DNA of 15,093 nucleotides from an uncultured Mycoplasmatota bacterium. GTDB lineage: Bacteria > Bacillota_I > Bacilli_A > RF39 > UBA660. Made by a program: the position numbers and the translations under genes. Positions 8,250-13,244 of this stretch are shown here, piece by piece (position 1 is the first letter of the stretch; every line of letters begins with the position of its first letter). The stretch is from NCBI GenBank assembly GCA_947384645.1, contig CANDHX010000010.1, positions 1 to 15,093 on the forward strand, written 5' to 3'. The notes below the pieces were generated by a model. That model saw only the letters and a program-made list of their open reading frames with translations, did not search any database and was not told the origin of the DNA.

Positions 8250-8375
8250 TCACCTCTTTCTTATGTTCTTAAATGTCGTAATCACCTTTCTAATTCTTAT
8301 TATAAATAGTGCCAAAATTACTATATTTTTATAATTTTTTAGTGTTTTTAACCATTTTTTAATGAAAATATGCAA
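8250..8375 (-). CDS. Small ORF, 41 aa, conserved in both cassette leaders (copy A)
   Basis: TTG-initiated frame of 41 codons beginning MHIFIKKW and ending RIRKVITTFKNIRKR. It aligns without any indel over 36 codons with the 38-codon ORF at 10247-10363. Several differences between them are synonymous (ATT/ATA, TTC/TTT, AAT/AAC, TTG/TTA, AAG/AAA), which supports coding. The middle is hydrophobic (NIVILALFII) and both ends are basic, like a small membrane peptide or leader peptide. No strong Shine-Dalgarno is seen, and the same open frame can be followed about 11 codons further upstream (INKG...) in both copies, so the true start is uncertain. The stop overlaps the RhuM ribosome binding site. 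I do not recognise a family. Confidence 0.5.
   Translation of the reverse strand: MHIFIKKWLKTLKNYKNIVILALFIIRIRKVITTFKNIRKR
8269..8296 (-). repeat. 28-bp identical block in cassette leader (copy A)
   Basis: Identical over 28 bp to 10257-10284. It contains, on the minus strand, AGAAAGGTGATTACGACATT and lies at the 3' end of the small ORF, just before the regulator gene. Identity here is higher than in the flanking leader, where codons differ. Its TGATTACGA also occurs about 150 bp upstream in the head region (8432-8440), making a direct-repeat pair within the leader. Confidence 0.7.
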
Positions 8376-8427
8376 GATCCAAATCGGATAATTTCCTTTA
8401 TTTATAAGGGTTTAAGAGTGTTCTTAA

Positions 8428-8484
8428 TTAAATCGTAATCAACCAATTTATATTTGTCTGATTTTGTCGATTATTATTATTCAC
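8428..8484 (-). CDS. Truncated rbgA-head peptide (18 codons, cassette A leader)
   Basis: GTG-initiated frame MNNNNRQNQTNINWLITI then TAA. The first 14 codons parallel rbgA (MENNRQNSTNINW) and then switch to LITI. A ribosome binding site (AGGAAG) precedes it as in rbgA. In the second copy (10386-10469) the frame continues as LITIYLNTLANSYK; here the Tyr codon TAT is replaced by the stop TAA. Whether the peptide is made, acts as a leader, or is only a by-product of the repeat cannot be told. Confidence 0.35.
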   Translation of the reverse strand: MNNNNRQNQTNINWLITI

Positions 8485-8500
8485 CTTATATCACTTCCTT
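8443..8500 (-). repeat. rbgA-head repeat, copy 2
   Basis: From AAGGAAGTGA to TGG on the minus strand. It keeps AATAATCGACAAAAT, ACAAATATAAA and TGG of the rbgA 5' end, then diverges into TTGATTACGATTTA. The first TTTGTCGA half-site is altered to TTTGTCTG; the second is intact. The upstream cargo ORF (8491-8685) ends within it as AGG AAG TGA, the same way the S41 gene ends in copy 1. Confidence 0.85.
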
Positions 8501-8685
8501 GCATTACTTTTTTTATCATCTTCCACTGGAGAAAAAATATCACTATCCAACAAATCGGCTACAATAGATGGAATGTCACTTCCTTGTGATTTTAATACTT
8601 TTATTGTTTCTAAATATTTTTGATATTTCTCAAAATCTTCATGTTCAATGTTTGATTTTTGTCTTGTTTCTATCCAATAATCCAA
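8491..8685 (-). CDS. Hypothetical 64-aa protein, possibly the frameshifted 3' part of the preceding ORF
   Basis: 64 residues from a TTG codon that overlaps the end of the 108-aa ORF by 16 nt in another frame. It is charged and mostly helical in appearance (EHEDFEKYQKYLETIKVLKSQ), with an acidic segment (DLLDSDIFSPVEDD), and ends NARK. There is no ATG and only a weak purine run before the TTG. A stop codon (TGA) lies two codons upstream in frame, so the reading frame could be a separate coupled gene or the broken-off tail of the 108-aa protein. Its terminal codons AGG AAG TGA are part of rbgA-head repeat 2. No recognised domain. Confidence 0.5.
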   Translation of the reverse strand: MDYWIETRQKSNIEHEDFEKYQKYLETIKVLKSQGSDIPSIVADLLDSDIFSPVEDDKKSNARK

Positions 8686-8996
8686 TCTTCATTAAATTCT
8701 TCCAATGGTATAGCATATTCTGGAATAGGAAACTCTTGATTTTCTACAATATAAAAACCAAAGCCTTTATATTTATTTAATAACTCAGGGGGAATATCAA
8801 CACTTATAATCATACCTTCAGCACTATTATCATCAAAAAAATATTGTATAAAACTTTTGTATCTAAAGAAGTGTACATATTTTTTATCTTTATTATAATT
8901 AAATGTATTAAACAAATTAGACTGCAAATTTTTTAATACTAATTTTTGCGAATTTGTTTCTAAACAAGAATTAATATCATAACGGTACACTATCAT
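8670..8996 (-). CDS. Hypothetical 108-aa cargo protein with EYAIP motif
   Basis: Begins MIVYRYD and contains NTFNY, KYVHFFRY, VDIPPELLNKYKGFGFY and PIPEYAIPLEEFNEDWI. This combination (Y-R near the N-terminus, H-F-F in the middle, E-Y-A-I-P near the end) is reminiscent of small uncharacterised clostridial proteins. The spaced Arg, His/aromatic and Glu also invite comparison with ADP-ribosyltransferase folds, but that is speculation. It starts 11 nt after the 91-aa gene with only a weak ribosome binding site. It ends at a TAG where a second ORF overlaps in another frame, so it may be the 5' part of a frameshifted gene. It is the cargo of cassette B. No function is assigned. Confidence 0.65.
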   Translation of the reverse strand: MIVYRYDINSCLETNSQKLVLKNLQSNLFNTFNYNKDKKYVHFFRYKSFIQYFFDDNSAEGMIISVDIPPELLNKYKGFGFYIVENQEFPIPEYAIPLEEFNEDWIIG

Positions 8997-9007
8997 ACAA
9001 TCACCAT

Positions 9008-9283
9008 CTATCTATATAAATTTTCTAAAACTTTAGTTAGACAATCTTCTGCTGTTCTATCTGTATTTGAAAATCTAATTCTAACTAATTTTCCTTTCAC
9101 TTTAAATATATACGGATTTTTAACTTTAGTCAAAAAATCTAATATTCTTTCTTCTTTAGATTTTCTTCTATCTATTTTTATAGAACTAATTTCATCTACA
9201 TCTTCTAATTTTACATCATCGAGATTTTTATTTCTACAACGATCTAATTTTTCTGCTAATTCTTCAATATCATATTTTTTCAT
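9008..9283 (-). CDS. Conserved 91-aa cassette protein (copy B; DUF6870-like)
   Basis: Paralogue of the protein at 6860-7135. Both are 91 residues and about 18 positions differ by eye, mostly conservative and concentrated at the N-terminus and around residues 41-53. The segment KNPYIFKVKGKLVRIRFS is the same in both. An ATG 12 codons further upstream is open, but GGAGTGTGATTTTATG precedes this start and is identical in the other copy, which settles it. Sequence just upstream (GCACATTTAACA) is also shared between cassettes. It lies between the Bro-N gene and the cargo, so it belongs to the conserved part of the cassette rather than to the variable part. Confidence 0.8.
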   Translation of the reverse strand: MKKYDIEELAEKLDRCRNKNLDDVKLEDVDEISSIKIDRRKSKEERILDFLTKVKNPYIFKVKGKLVRIRFSNTDRTAEDCLTKVLENLYR

Positions 9284-9353
9284 AAAATCACACTCCAATT
9301 TGATTATATAATTAATCATAATTATTGTTAAATGTGCAATTTTAGTTTTTTAT

Positions 9354-10220
9354 TTACTCATTAATTGTACTTTCTATTTTTGATCGCTCATCAAAATATT
9401 GATAATTAAGTGCATTTTCTTTAGATATCGCAGATTTATTTGTCTCCTTTTCATATAAATCTCTTGTACCTTTTGCAACGCTTCCACCTCTTTTAGCAAC
9501 TTTCAAATTTTCTGTTAGTCCTTGTGGGTGTTCTTGTCTTGCAATATCTCGTGTTGCAATCTCTCCTATATTTGTAAGTGCCACTTCTATATCAGTCATA
9601 TTATCACGAAGGGATTCTTTTCTTAAACCTTTATAGGATTTATACTCGCTTGCTTTCATTCCAGACCCTCCTTTATAGATTTCATTTGTTAGCATTGCAT
9701 ATTCCATCGGTTTGGTTATTCCTCCTTCTTTCCAAACATCTGTAAGTTTAAATCTATCTACAATTCCTGTAAGTCTAGCTTTAATCCATTCATCAGAATA
9801 ACCTGTATTACGATAATAATTTACTGCTCTATTTATAGCAATTTCAGGATCAAAAACTTCATCAATTCTTTCACTACCTAAACTAGCTAGCCATAATTTA
9901 AATGGCTCAGCTTTAGGCGAAGGAACTGATTCAATTAATCTTAAAATTCCTTTTGTATCTAATGTATCTGTAGAATAACTTTTCCCATCTTTTCTAGATT
10001 TCATTTTCAGTTGTACACATTTTGTGGACAACTCACTTTGTTCTTCTTCTTTCATTCTTTTCTTTAACATATTCCAATAATTTCTTGGATTGTTACTATC
10101 AGTCAAAGCAGATATTACATCTACAACTGAAAAATAATATTCTTCTTTTTCACTATCCCATATACTTCTAATTTCACTACCTTCAAATAGATTTGATATT
10201 GTTTCTAGTTTATTATTCAA
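9354..10220 (-). CDS. Bro-N domain (phage antirepressor-like) protein
   Basis: 288 residues from a TTG start. A GTG three codons upstream is also possible, but AGAAGG is correctly spaced for the TTG, and the TTG lines up with the RhuM ATG in the other cassette. The N-terminus IRSIWDSEKEEYYFSVVDVI then SALTDSNNPRNYWNMLKKRM is the Bro-N pattern found in phage antirepressors and baculovirus BRO proteins. A central ILRLIESVPSPKAEPFKLWL and a conserved C-terminal part (EYAMLTNEIYKGGSGMKASEYK) fit longer prophage versions. A DNA-binding or regulatory role is expected from the family but not shown here. It takes the slot held by RhuM in cassette A. It follows the 38-codon small ORF by 26 nt. Confidence 0.85.
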   Translation of the reverse strand: MNNKLETISNLFEGSEIRSIWDSEKEEYYFSVVDVISALTDSNNPRNYWNMLKKRMKEEEQSELSTKCVQLKMKSRKDGKSYSTDTLDTKGILRLIESVPSPKAEPFKLWLASLGSERIDEVFDPEIAINRAVNYYRNTGYSDEWIKARLTGIVDRFKLTDVWKEGGITKPMEYAMLTNEIYKGGSGMKASEYKSYKGLRKESLRDNMTDIEVALTNIGEIATRDIARQEHPQGLTENLKVAKRGGSVAKGTRDLYEKETNKSAISKENALNYQYFDERSKIESTINE

Positions 10221-10246
10221 ATTTAACACCTTCTTTCTTGTTCTAA

Positions 10247-10363
10247 TTAATGGGGTTTAAATGTCGTAATCACCTTTCTAATTCCCATCATAAATGTCAT
10301 TAAAATCGCTATGTTTTTATAAGATTTTACTAATTTTGCTGCTTTTTTAATAAATATATGCAA
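10247..10363 (-). CDS. Small ORF, 38 aa, conserved in both cassette leaders (copy B)
   Basis: TTG-initiated frame MHIFIKKAAKLVKSYK...MMGIRKVITTFKPH. It aligns ungapped over 36 codons with the 41-codon ORF at 8250-8375, keeping HIFIKK, YKNI and IRKVITTFK. The central NIAILMTFMM is hydrophobic and the flanks are basic. Both copies keep the nucleotides TTGCATAT at the proposed start and an open frame for about 11 codons before it, without a clear Shine-Dalgarno. Coding is supported by the conserved frame and synonymous changes, but expression is unproven. Unlike copy A it ends 26 nt before the regulator start. Confidence 0.5.
   Translation of the reverse strand: MHIFIKKAAKLVKSYKNIAILMTFMMGIRKVITTFKPH
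10257..10284 (-). repeat. 28-bp identical block in cassette leader (copy B)
   Basis: Identical to 8269-8296. Contains TGATTACGA, which recurs in the same orientation upstream in this leader at 10420-10428, so each leader is internally bracketed by a direct repeat. Confidence 0.7.
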
Positions 10364-10385
10364 GATGTAAAATTCAAAAAAGCCT

Positions 10386-10469
10386 TTATTTATAAGAGTT
10401 TGCTAATGTGTTTAAATAAATCGTAATCAATTCGTTTATATTTGTCGTATTTTGTCGATTATTTTCCAT
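10386..10469 (-). CDS. rbgA-head peptide ORF (27 codons, cassette B leader)
   Basis: ATG-initiated frame whose first 12 codons read MENNRQNTTNIN, differing from rbgA only by Thr for Ser at codon 8. It then departs as ELITIYLNTLANSYK followed by TAA. It has the same AGGAAG ribosome binding site as rbgA. It could be the disrupted original start of rbgA or a cassette-borne leader peptide. Confidence 0.4.
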   Translation of the reverse strand: MENNRQNTTNINELITIYLNTLANSYK

Positions 10470-10484
10470 TACTTTCACTTCCTT
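10431..10484 (-). repeat. rbgA-head repeat, copy 3
   Basis: Closest of the two extra copies to the rbgA start: AAGGAAGTGA, ATGGAAAATAATCGACAAAA and ACAAATATAAAC are kept. It diverges directly after the NIN codons (GAA in place of TGG). A cargo reading frame again ends in it as AGG AAG TGA. Plus-strand TTTGTCG units are again 10 bp apart. Confidence 0.85.
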
Positions 10485-10635
10485 AATTCTTTAGATTTTA
10501 ATTCGTAGTATTGAGAAAAATCCTTATAAGTTATTCTACTACATCATAAGGAACTAACTCTTTATAACATTTATATTGATATGACTTTTCATCTTTAATT
10601 TTTGCTAAAGTTCCTTTAAAATCCTTTTCTATCAT
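10475..10635 (-). pseudogene. Small cargo gene with apparent frameshift
   Basis: An ATG at 10635 preceded by GGAGG gives a 34-codon frame (MIEKDFKGTLAKIK...VPYDVVE) that stops at 10531. A second frame with no start codon continues straight on as ITYKDFSQYYELKSKELRK and ends at TGA 10475, inside rbgA-head copy 3. Restoring one A in the GAATAAC junction would join them into about 53 residues ending in RK, like the other two cargo genes. I read it as a one-base deletion in a cargo gene. A genuine 34-aa protein is the alternative, since the ribosome binding site is good. It starts 25 nt after the 91-aa gene at 10661. No recognised family. Confidence 0.5.
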
Positions 10636-10660
10636 TTTACTTACCACCCTCCACTTCTAA

Positions 10661-10936
10661 TTAGTAATAATATATATCTTCTATCTTTTCCCAATCATTA
10701 TTAAGAATAATACCATTTACTAATTTAGCACTAAATAATTCTTCAATGCTATTATAATAAAATTCATTTGTTTTGCCTACTTGCTGAAAAGATATTTTAT
10801 CTTTTAAAGGAATAATCATATATTCATTACCATTTATTTTAATACATAATTCTGGTTCAACACCACTTTTTGAATATTCTTTTAATTTTTGCTTTGCAAA
10901 TTGAATATCATATTCATATAGCCTATCTTTGTCCAT
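10661..10936 (-). CDS. Hypothetical 91-aa protein
   Basis: 91 residues, not related to the two 91-aa cassette paralogues. N-terminal helix-like DIQFAKQKLKEYSKSG, then CIKINGNEYMIIPLKDKISF (a probable beta strand pair), SIEELFSAKLVNGIIL and an acidic/aromatic end, DWEKIEDIYYY. The size, charge and neighbourhood resemble small immunity-type or accessory proteins, but nothing specific is recognisable. AAGGAG lies 8 nt before the ATG, and a plausible promoter lies just upstream (10966-10994). It and the frameshifted ORF downstream look like cargo of a third cassette whose regulator part is missing. Confidence 0.7.
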   Translation of the reverse strand: MDKDRLYEYDIQFAKQKLKEYSKSGVEPELCIKINGNEYMIIPLKDKISFQQVGKTNEFYYNSIEELFSAKLVNGIILNNDWEKIEDIYYY

Positions 10937-10965
10937 TTAAGATTCTCCTTTAAAATCTAATTTAT

Positions 10966-10994
10966 AATATATGTAAAAGTTCAATTAAAGTAAA
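10966..10994 (-). promoter_or_regulatory. Putative sigma-A-type promoter for the 91-aa gene
   Basis: Minus-strand TTTACT (10989-10994) and TATATT (10966-10971) separated by 17 nt, about 30 nt upstream of the start codon at 10936. Matches are 4/6 and 5/6 to TTGACA/TATAAT in a very AT-rich region, so chance matching is possible. Confidence 0.4.
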
Positions 10995-11415
10995 GGTTTT
11001 GCTTGTAGATTTTCATAAATTTCGATGTCCCAGTTGATTAAAATTTATGTACTTTATTATTCATTAATTTCATTCATTGTTTTTATTTTACTTCTTTAAT
11101 TAACTCATCTCTTATTTTCATCTATATTTTTCTTAAATTATTTTCACCACAGTTATTATTATCTAATCCCCAATCTGTATCTTCATCAGTACAATATTCA
11201 GAAATGATATAGTTTTCAGTAGCTAACAATTTTTTTCTTAACAATTGGATTTTGCTATGCTTTTAATTTTAACACTAACTTTTGAGACATTTCATTCTTC
11301 ATGTTCTTTATTATCTCCAATAATTTTATTTTTTAAGCATTATTTAGCATTCTAAATTGACACTTTGCAATTCGTTTAAAATTTTAAATCGTCCAGCATT
11401 CTTTTCAAAATAATT
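10995..11415 (-). other. Gene-free stretch with decayed coding remnants
   Basis: No intact gene on either strand. On the minus strand, short protein-like pieces in different frames are separated by stops: NYFEKNAGRFKILNELQSVN near 11350-11415, and RKKLLATENYIISEYCTDED continuing TDWGLDNNNCGENNLRKI near 11130-11245, followed by MKIRDELIKEVK. They look like remnants of one or more genes that decayed by frameshift and nonsense changes. No rbgA-head repeat, terminator hairpin or RNA gene is seen. Confidence 0.4.
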
Positions 11416-11844
11416 TCAATCATCATAAGTATATACTATTGAATTACCTTTTGCATCTTCATAATTTATATATACTTTAACTTTGAGATAATTTATTTCA
11501 ATATCAAAAAATCCTCTTTTATTCATATAGGTGATGTTATCATCTGACTTATTAAATTCTAGAAAAAAACATATGGTATTATCATTTACTTTTTCTACAT
11601 AGCAGCTAGAAGGCCATATTAAGGCAGGTTCATTATTTTCGGACAAACAATATTCGTTTGAAATCGATGTTTTTTTCTCTCCAACTTTTATTCTATTTAT
11701 GTCTTTCCAGTTATAATGCAAATTTATACTTAAGCAATATTTACAAGATTTGTCAGTAATCAATAAGTTATCTCTATTTAATTCGATTTTACTAATCCCA
11801 ATATCATTACCATTTAAAATCAGTTTGTTTATTTTATTTTTCAT
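11416..11844 (-). CDS. Hypothetical 142-aa protein
   Basis: No family recognised. Predominantly beta-like, with alternating hydrophobic and polar stretches (LILNGNDIGISKIELN, YLKVKVYINYEDAKGNSIVY) and scattered Cys residues (KYC, CLS). No signal peptide or membrane segment. The start is supported by GAGG about 6 nt before the ATG. It overlaps the end of the 152-aa gene by 11 nt, so translation is probably coupled. It is the last intact gene of the run transcribed from the lipoprotein promoter and is followed by decayed sequence. Confidence 0.7.
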   Translation of the reverse strand: MKNKINKLILNGNDIGISKIELNRDNLLITDKSCKYCLSINLHYNWKDINRIKVGEKKTSISNEYCLSENNEPALIWPSSCYVEKVNDNTICFFLEFNKSDDNITYMNKRGFFDIEINYLKVKVYINYEDAKGNSIVYTYDD

Positions 11845-12292
11845 TGTTTTCCTCTAATTTTTGCAAGCTAGCAATATATTTTTCAATTTTTTTTGTATCT
11901 AGTTTTAATTCTTCTACAAAATTCGGCTTAAATTGGTCTAGATATTCTATTATTAAGTCGGCATATTTATCGATGTTTGGGTCATGAATTACATTTTTTA
12001 GATATTTGTCAATTCCTTTTTGGGTATTTACTCTTTTTACATAGTAACTTAATAGATTAGATGGCCCTACTTTTTCTTTGGCGGCTAGGACTATCGAATA
12101 CAATAGTTCTCTTGATACATGGTATCTCGGTTTAAAGCTACTAGATACTTTAGAAAACATTATTATACAACAACCGATGAAGAGTTTGTCTGTTCCATTT
12201 TGGGGAAGAGTTCTATTCGTAAATTCTATTAAGCTATTTAAATTATTATTTTCATAATCGTCATATAATTCGATTAAAATACGATTTATCAT
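11834..12292 (-). CDS. Hypothetical 152-aa protein, mostly helical
   Basis: No recognised family. The sequence suggests consecutive helices: an acidic/aromatic N-terminus (ILIELYDDYENN), a hydrophobic GCCIIMF, ELLYSIVLAAKEK, and a C-terminal KKIEKYIASLQKLEENNEK that could be a short coiled coil. No signal peptide. Start 4 nt after the stop of the uracil-DNA glycosylase reading frame, whose end AAAGAGAAG supplies a ribosome binding site. It is cotranscribed with its neighbours and overlaps the 142-aa gene. Confidence 0.7.
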   Translation of the reverse strand: MINRILIELYDDYENNNLNSLIEFTNRTLPQNGTDKLFIGCCIIMFSKVSSSFKPRYHVSRELLYSIVLAAKEKVGPSNLLSYYVKRVNTQKGIDKYLKNVIHDPNIDKYADLIIEYLDQFKPNFVEELKLDTKKIEKYIASLQKLEENNEK

Positions 12293-12296
12293 AACA

Positions 12297-12878
12297 TCAC
12301 TTCTCTTTGTATATACAATCTTTTATTATTTTTCTAACTTCTAAAATTCTTTTTTCTAAGAACCAGGGATGATCTTTTAGCCATTTTTTATTTAATGGTG
12401 AGGGATGAGGTAACACTATAGTGAGTTTATCATTCCAAATATTATTTTTAAATACTAATTCGTCAAAGCTATCATTAGGAAAAAACACCTTAGCTGCTTT
12501 GGCACCGATTATAATGTATATTTCATTGTCTAGTATTTTTAATTCTTTTTCTATCCATTTTTTAAAACAGCATTTTGGAGGTTGTCTATCAAAACCATTT
12601 TTATCTTTCCCAGGATAACAATGAGCTAGTGCTCCTATAAAAAAATTATCTTTATTATAAAAATCTTCTTCCGAGATTTCATACCAATCGTGTTTTAAAG
12701 TTTTTCCACTCATGTCTGTAAATGGCTTACCACTTTTATGAACATTTGCCGATGGTGCTTGACTTATTTGGACTATTTTTGAATTTTGCTTTCCATAAAA
12801 AATAGGATTAGGTTCAAAACCGAAATCTTCTTGGCAATATCTGCATTTTTATATTGTGCTTTTTAATTCTTCAAACAT
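12297..12878 (-). pseudogene. Fe-S (family 4/5-like) uracil-DNA glycosylase, interrupted by a nonsense codon
   Basis: Read from the ATG at 12878 the frame gives MFEELKSTI, a TAA at 12849-12851 (codon 10), then KCRYCQEDFGFEPNPI and on to a full glycosylase of about 193 codons. Four cysteines at about 12, 15, 87 and 103 match the spacing of the Fe-S ligands in thermophilic family 4 enzymes. PHPSPLN near residues 157-163 is the C-terminal catalytic/DNA-binding motif. QISQAPS corresponds to motif 1 (usually GEAPG), in a divergent form. After the stop the only ATG gives a 138-aa protein (start 12713) that lacks the first cysteine pair and motif 1, so it is very unlikely to work. The gene is otherwise undamaged, pointing to a recent mutation or a base error in the assembly. 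Confidence 0.75.
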
Positions 12879-12887
12879 AACAAATAC

Positions 12888-13235
12888 CTACTCTTCATTA
12901 GAAATGACTTTCATGTGAATTCCTAAAACTCCATATTTTTTTTGCTCTTCTTTCGAATAATATTTTTCCATGTCTATATAATTTTTTTCTTCATCTTCTT
13001 CATATCCTAATGATATTTTATCGAAGTCTTTGTATAATTCTTCAAAATTTTCGTATTTATATAAATTTATTATTTCGACAAGTAAAGTTTCAAACGAGTT
13101 TCTATTCGTAAATTCTATTGTATCTCCCACATTTAAGAGTCTTCGTTTTTCATCGTTTAATCGCAGTTCGATAGTCTTACTACCACTTTTAATTTTATTA
13201 AAAGGACTATCGTTTAAATTCATTTTATGTTCCAT
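12888..13235 (-). CDS. ASCH-domain protein (short)
   Basis: 115 residues. The N-terminus HKMNLNDSPFNKIKSGSKTI followed by ELRLNDEKRR and VGDTIEFTN is the typical start of small ASCH proteins, a PUA-like fold expected to bind RNA or modified nucleic acid. The C-terminus YGVLGIHMKV fits the end of the domain. AAGGAG lies about 5 nt before the ATG. It begins 9 nt after the stop of another ASCH reading frame and ends 9 nt before the glycosylase frame, so the three form one transcription unit concerned with nucleic acid. The ligand is unknown. Confidence 0.85.
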   Translation of the reverse strand: MEHKMNLNDSPFNKIKSGSKTIELRLNDEKRRLLNVGDTIEFTNRNSFETLLVEIINLYKYENFEELYKDFDKISLGYEEDEEKNYIDMEKYYSKEEQKKYGVLGIHMKVISNEE

Positions 13236-13244
13236 AGCATCTCC

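Larger units (their letters stand above)
5685..8500 (-). mobile_element. Accessory cassette A (RhuM / 91-aa protein / S41 peptidase) between rbgA-head copies 2 and 1
   Basis: Inferred unit of about 2.8 kb bounded by near-identical rbgA-head repeats in direct orientation. Order in the direction of transcription: head repeat 2, 41-codon small ORF, RhuM-family gene, 91-aa paralogue, S41 peptidase, head repeat 1 with rbgA. The same order (head, small ORF, regulator, 91-aa protein, cargo) recurs in the neighbouring cassette at 8501-10484. Codon use is more AT-rich than in the housekeeping genes, where TCG and CGA are frequent. No recombinase gene is present, so mobility is inferred from the repeats only. 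Confidence 0.5.
8501..10484 (-). mobile_element. Accessory cassette B (Bro-N / 91-aa protein / 108+64-aa cargo) between rbgA-head copies 3 and 2
   Basis: Inferred unit of about 2.0 kb. In order of transcription: head repeat 3, 38-codon small ORF, Bro-N-domain gene, 91-aa paralogue, cargo ORFs of 108 and 64 codons, head repeat 2. Gene order parallels cassette A exactly while the regulator family and the cargo differ. The leader (10257-10484) aligns along its length with the cassette A leader (8269-8500), with blocks of complete identity. As in cassette A, no recombinase is encoded. Confidence 0.5.

Noticed and set aside
8380..8420. Rho-independent terminator in the cassette A leader (CCTTATAAATAAAGG)
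   Set aside because: The inverted repeat is only about 4-6 bp with AT-rich pairs and no following T-run in the right place.
9354..10220. DinD (DNA-damage-inducible protein D)
   Set aside because: The sequence does not match the DinD N-terminus I know; the FSVVDVISALTD pattern fits Bro-N/antirepressor proteins better.
5629..10484. CRISPR array or integron
   Set aside because: Only three repeats, separated by 2-2.8 kb gene-bearing units. No short regular spacers, no attC-like hairpins and no integron integrase.
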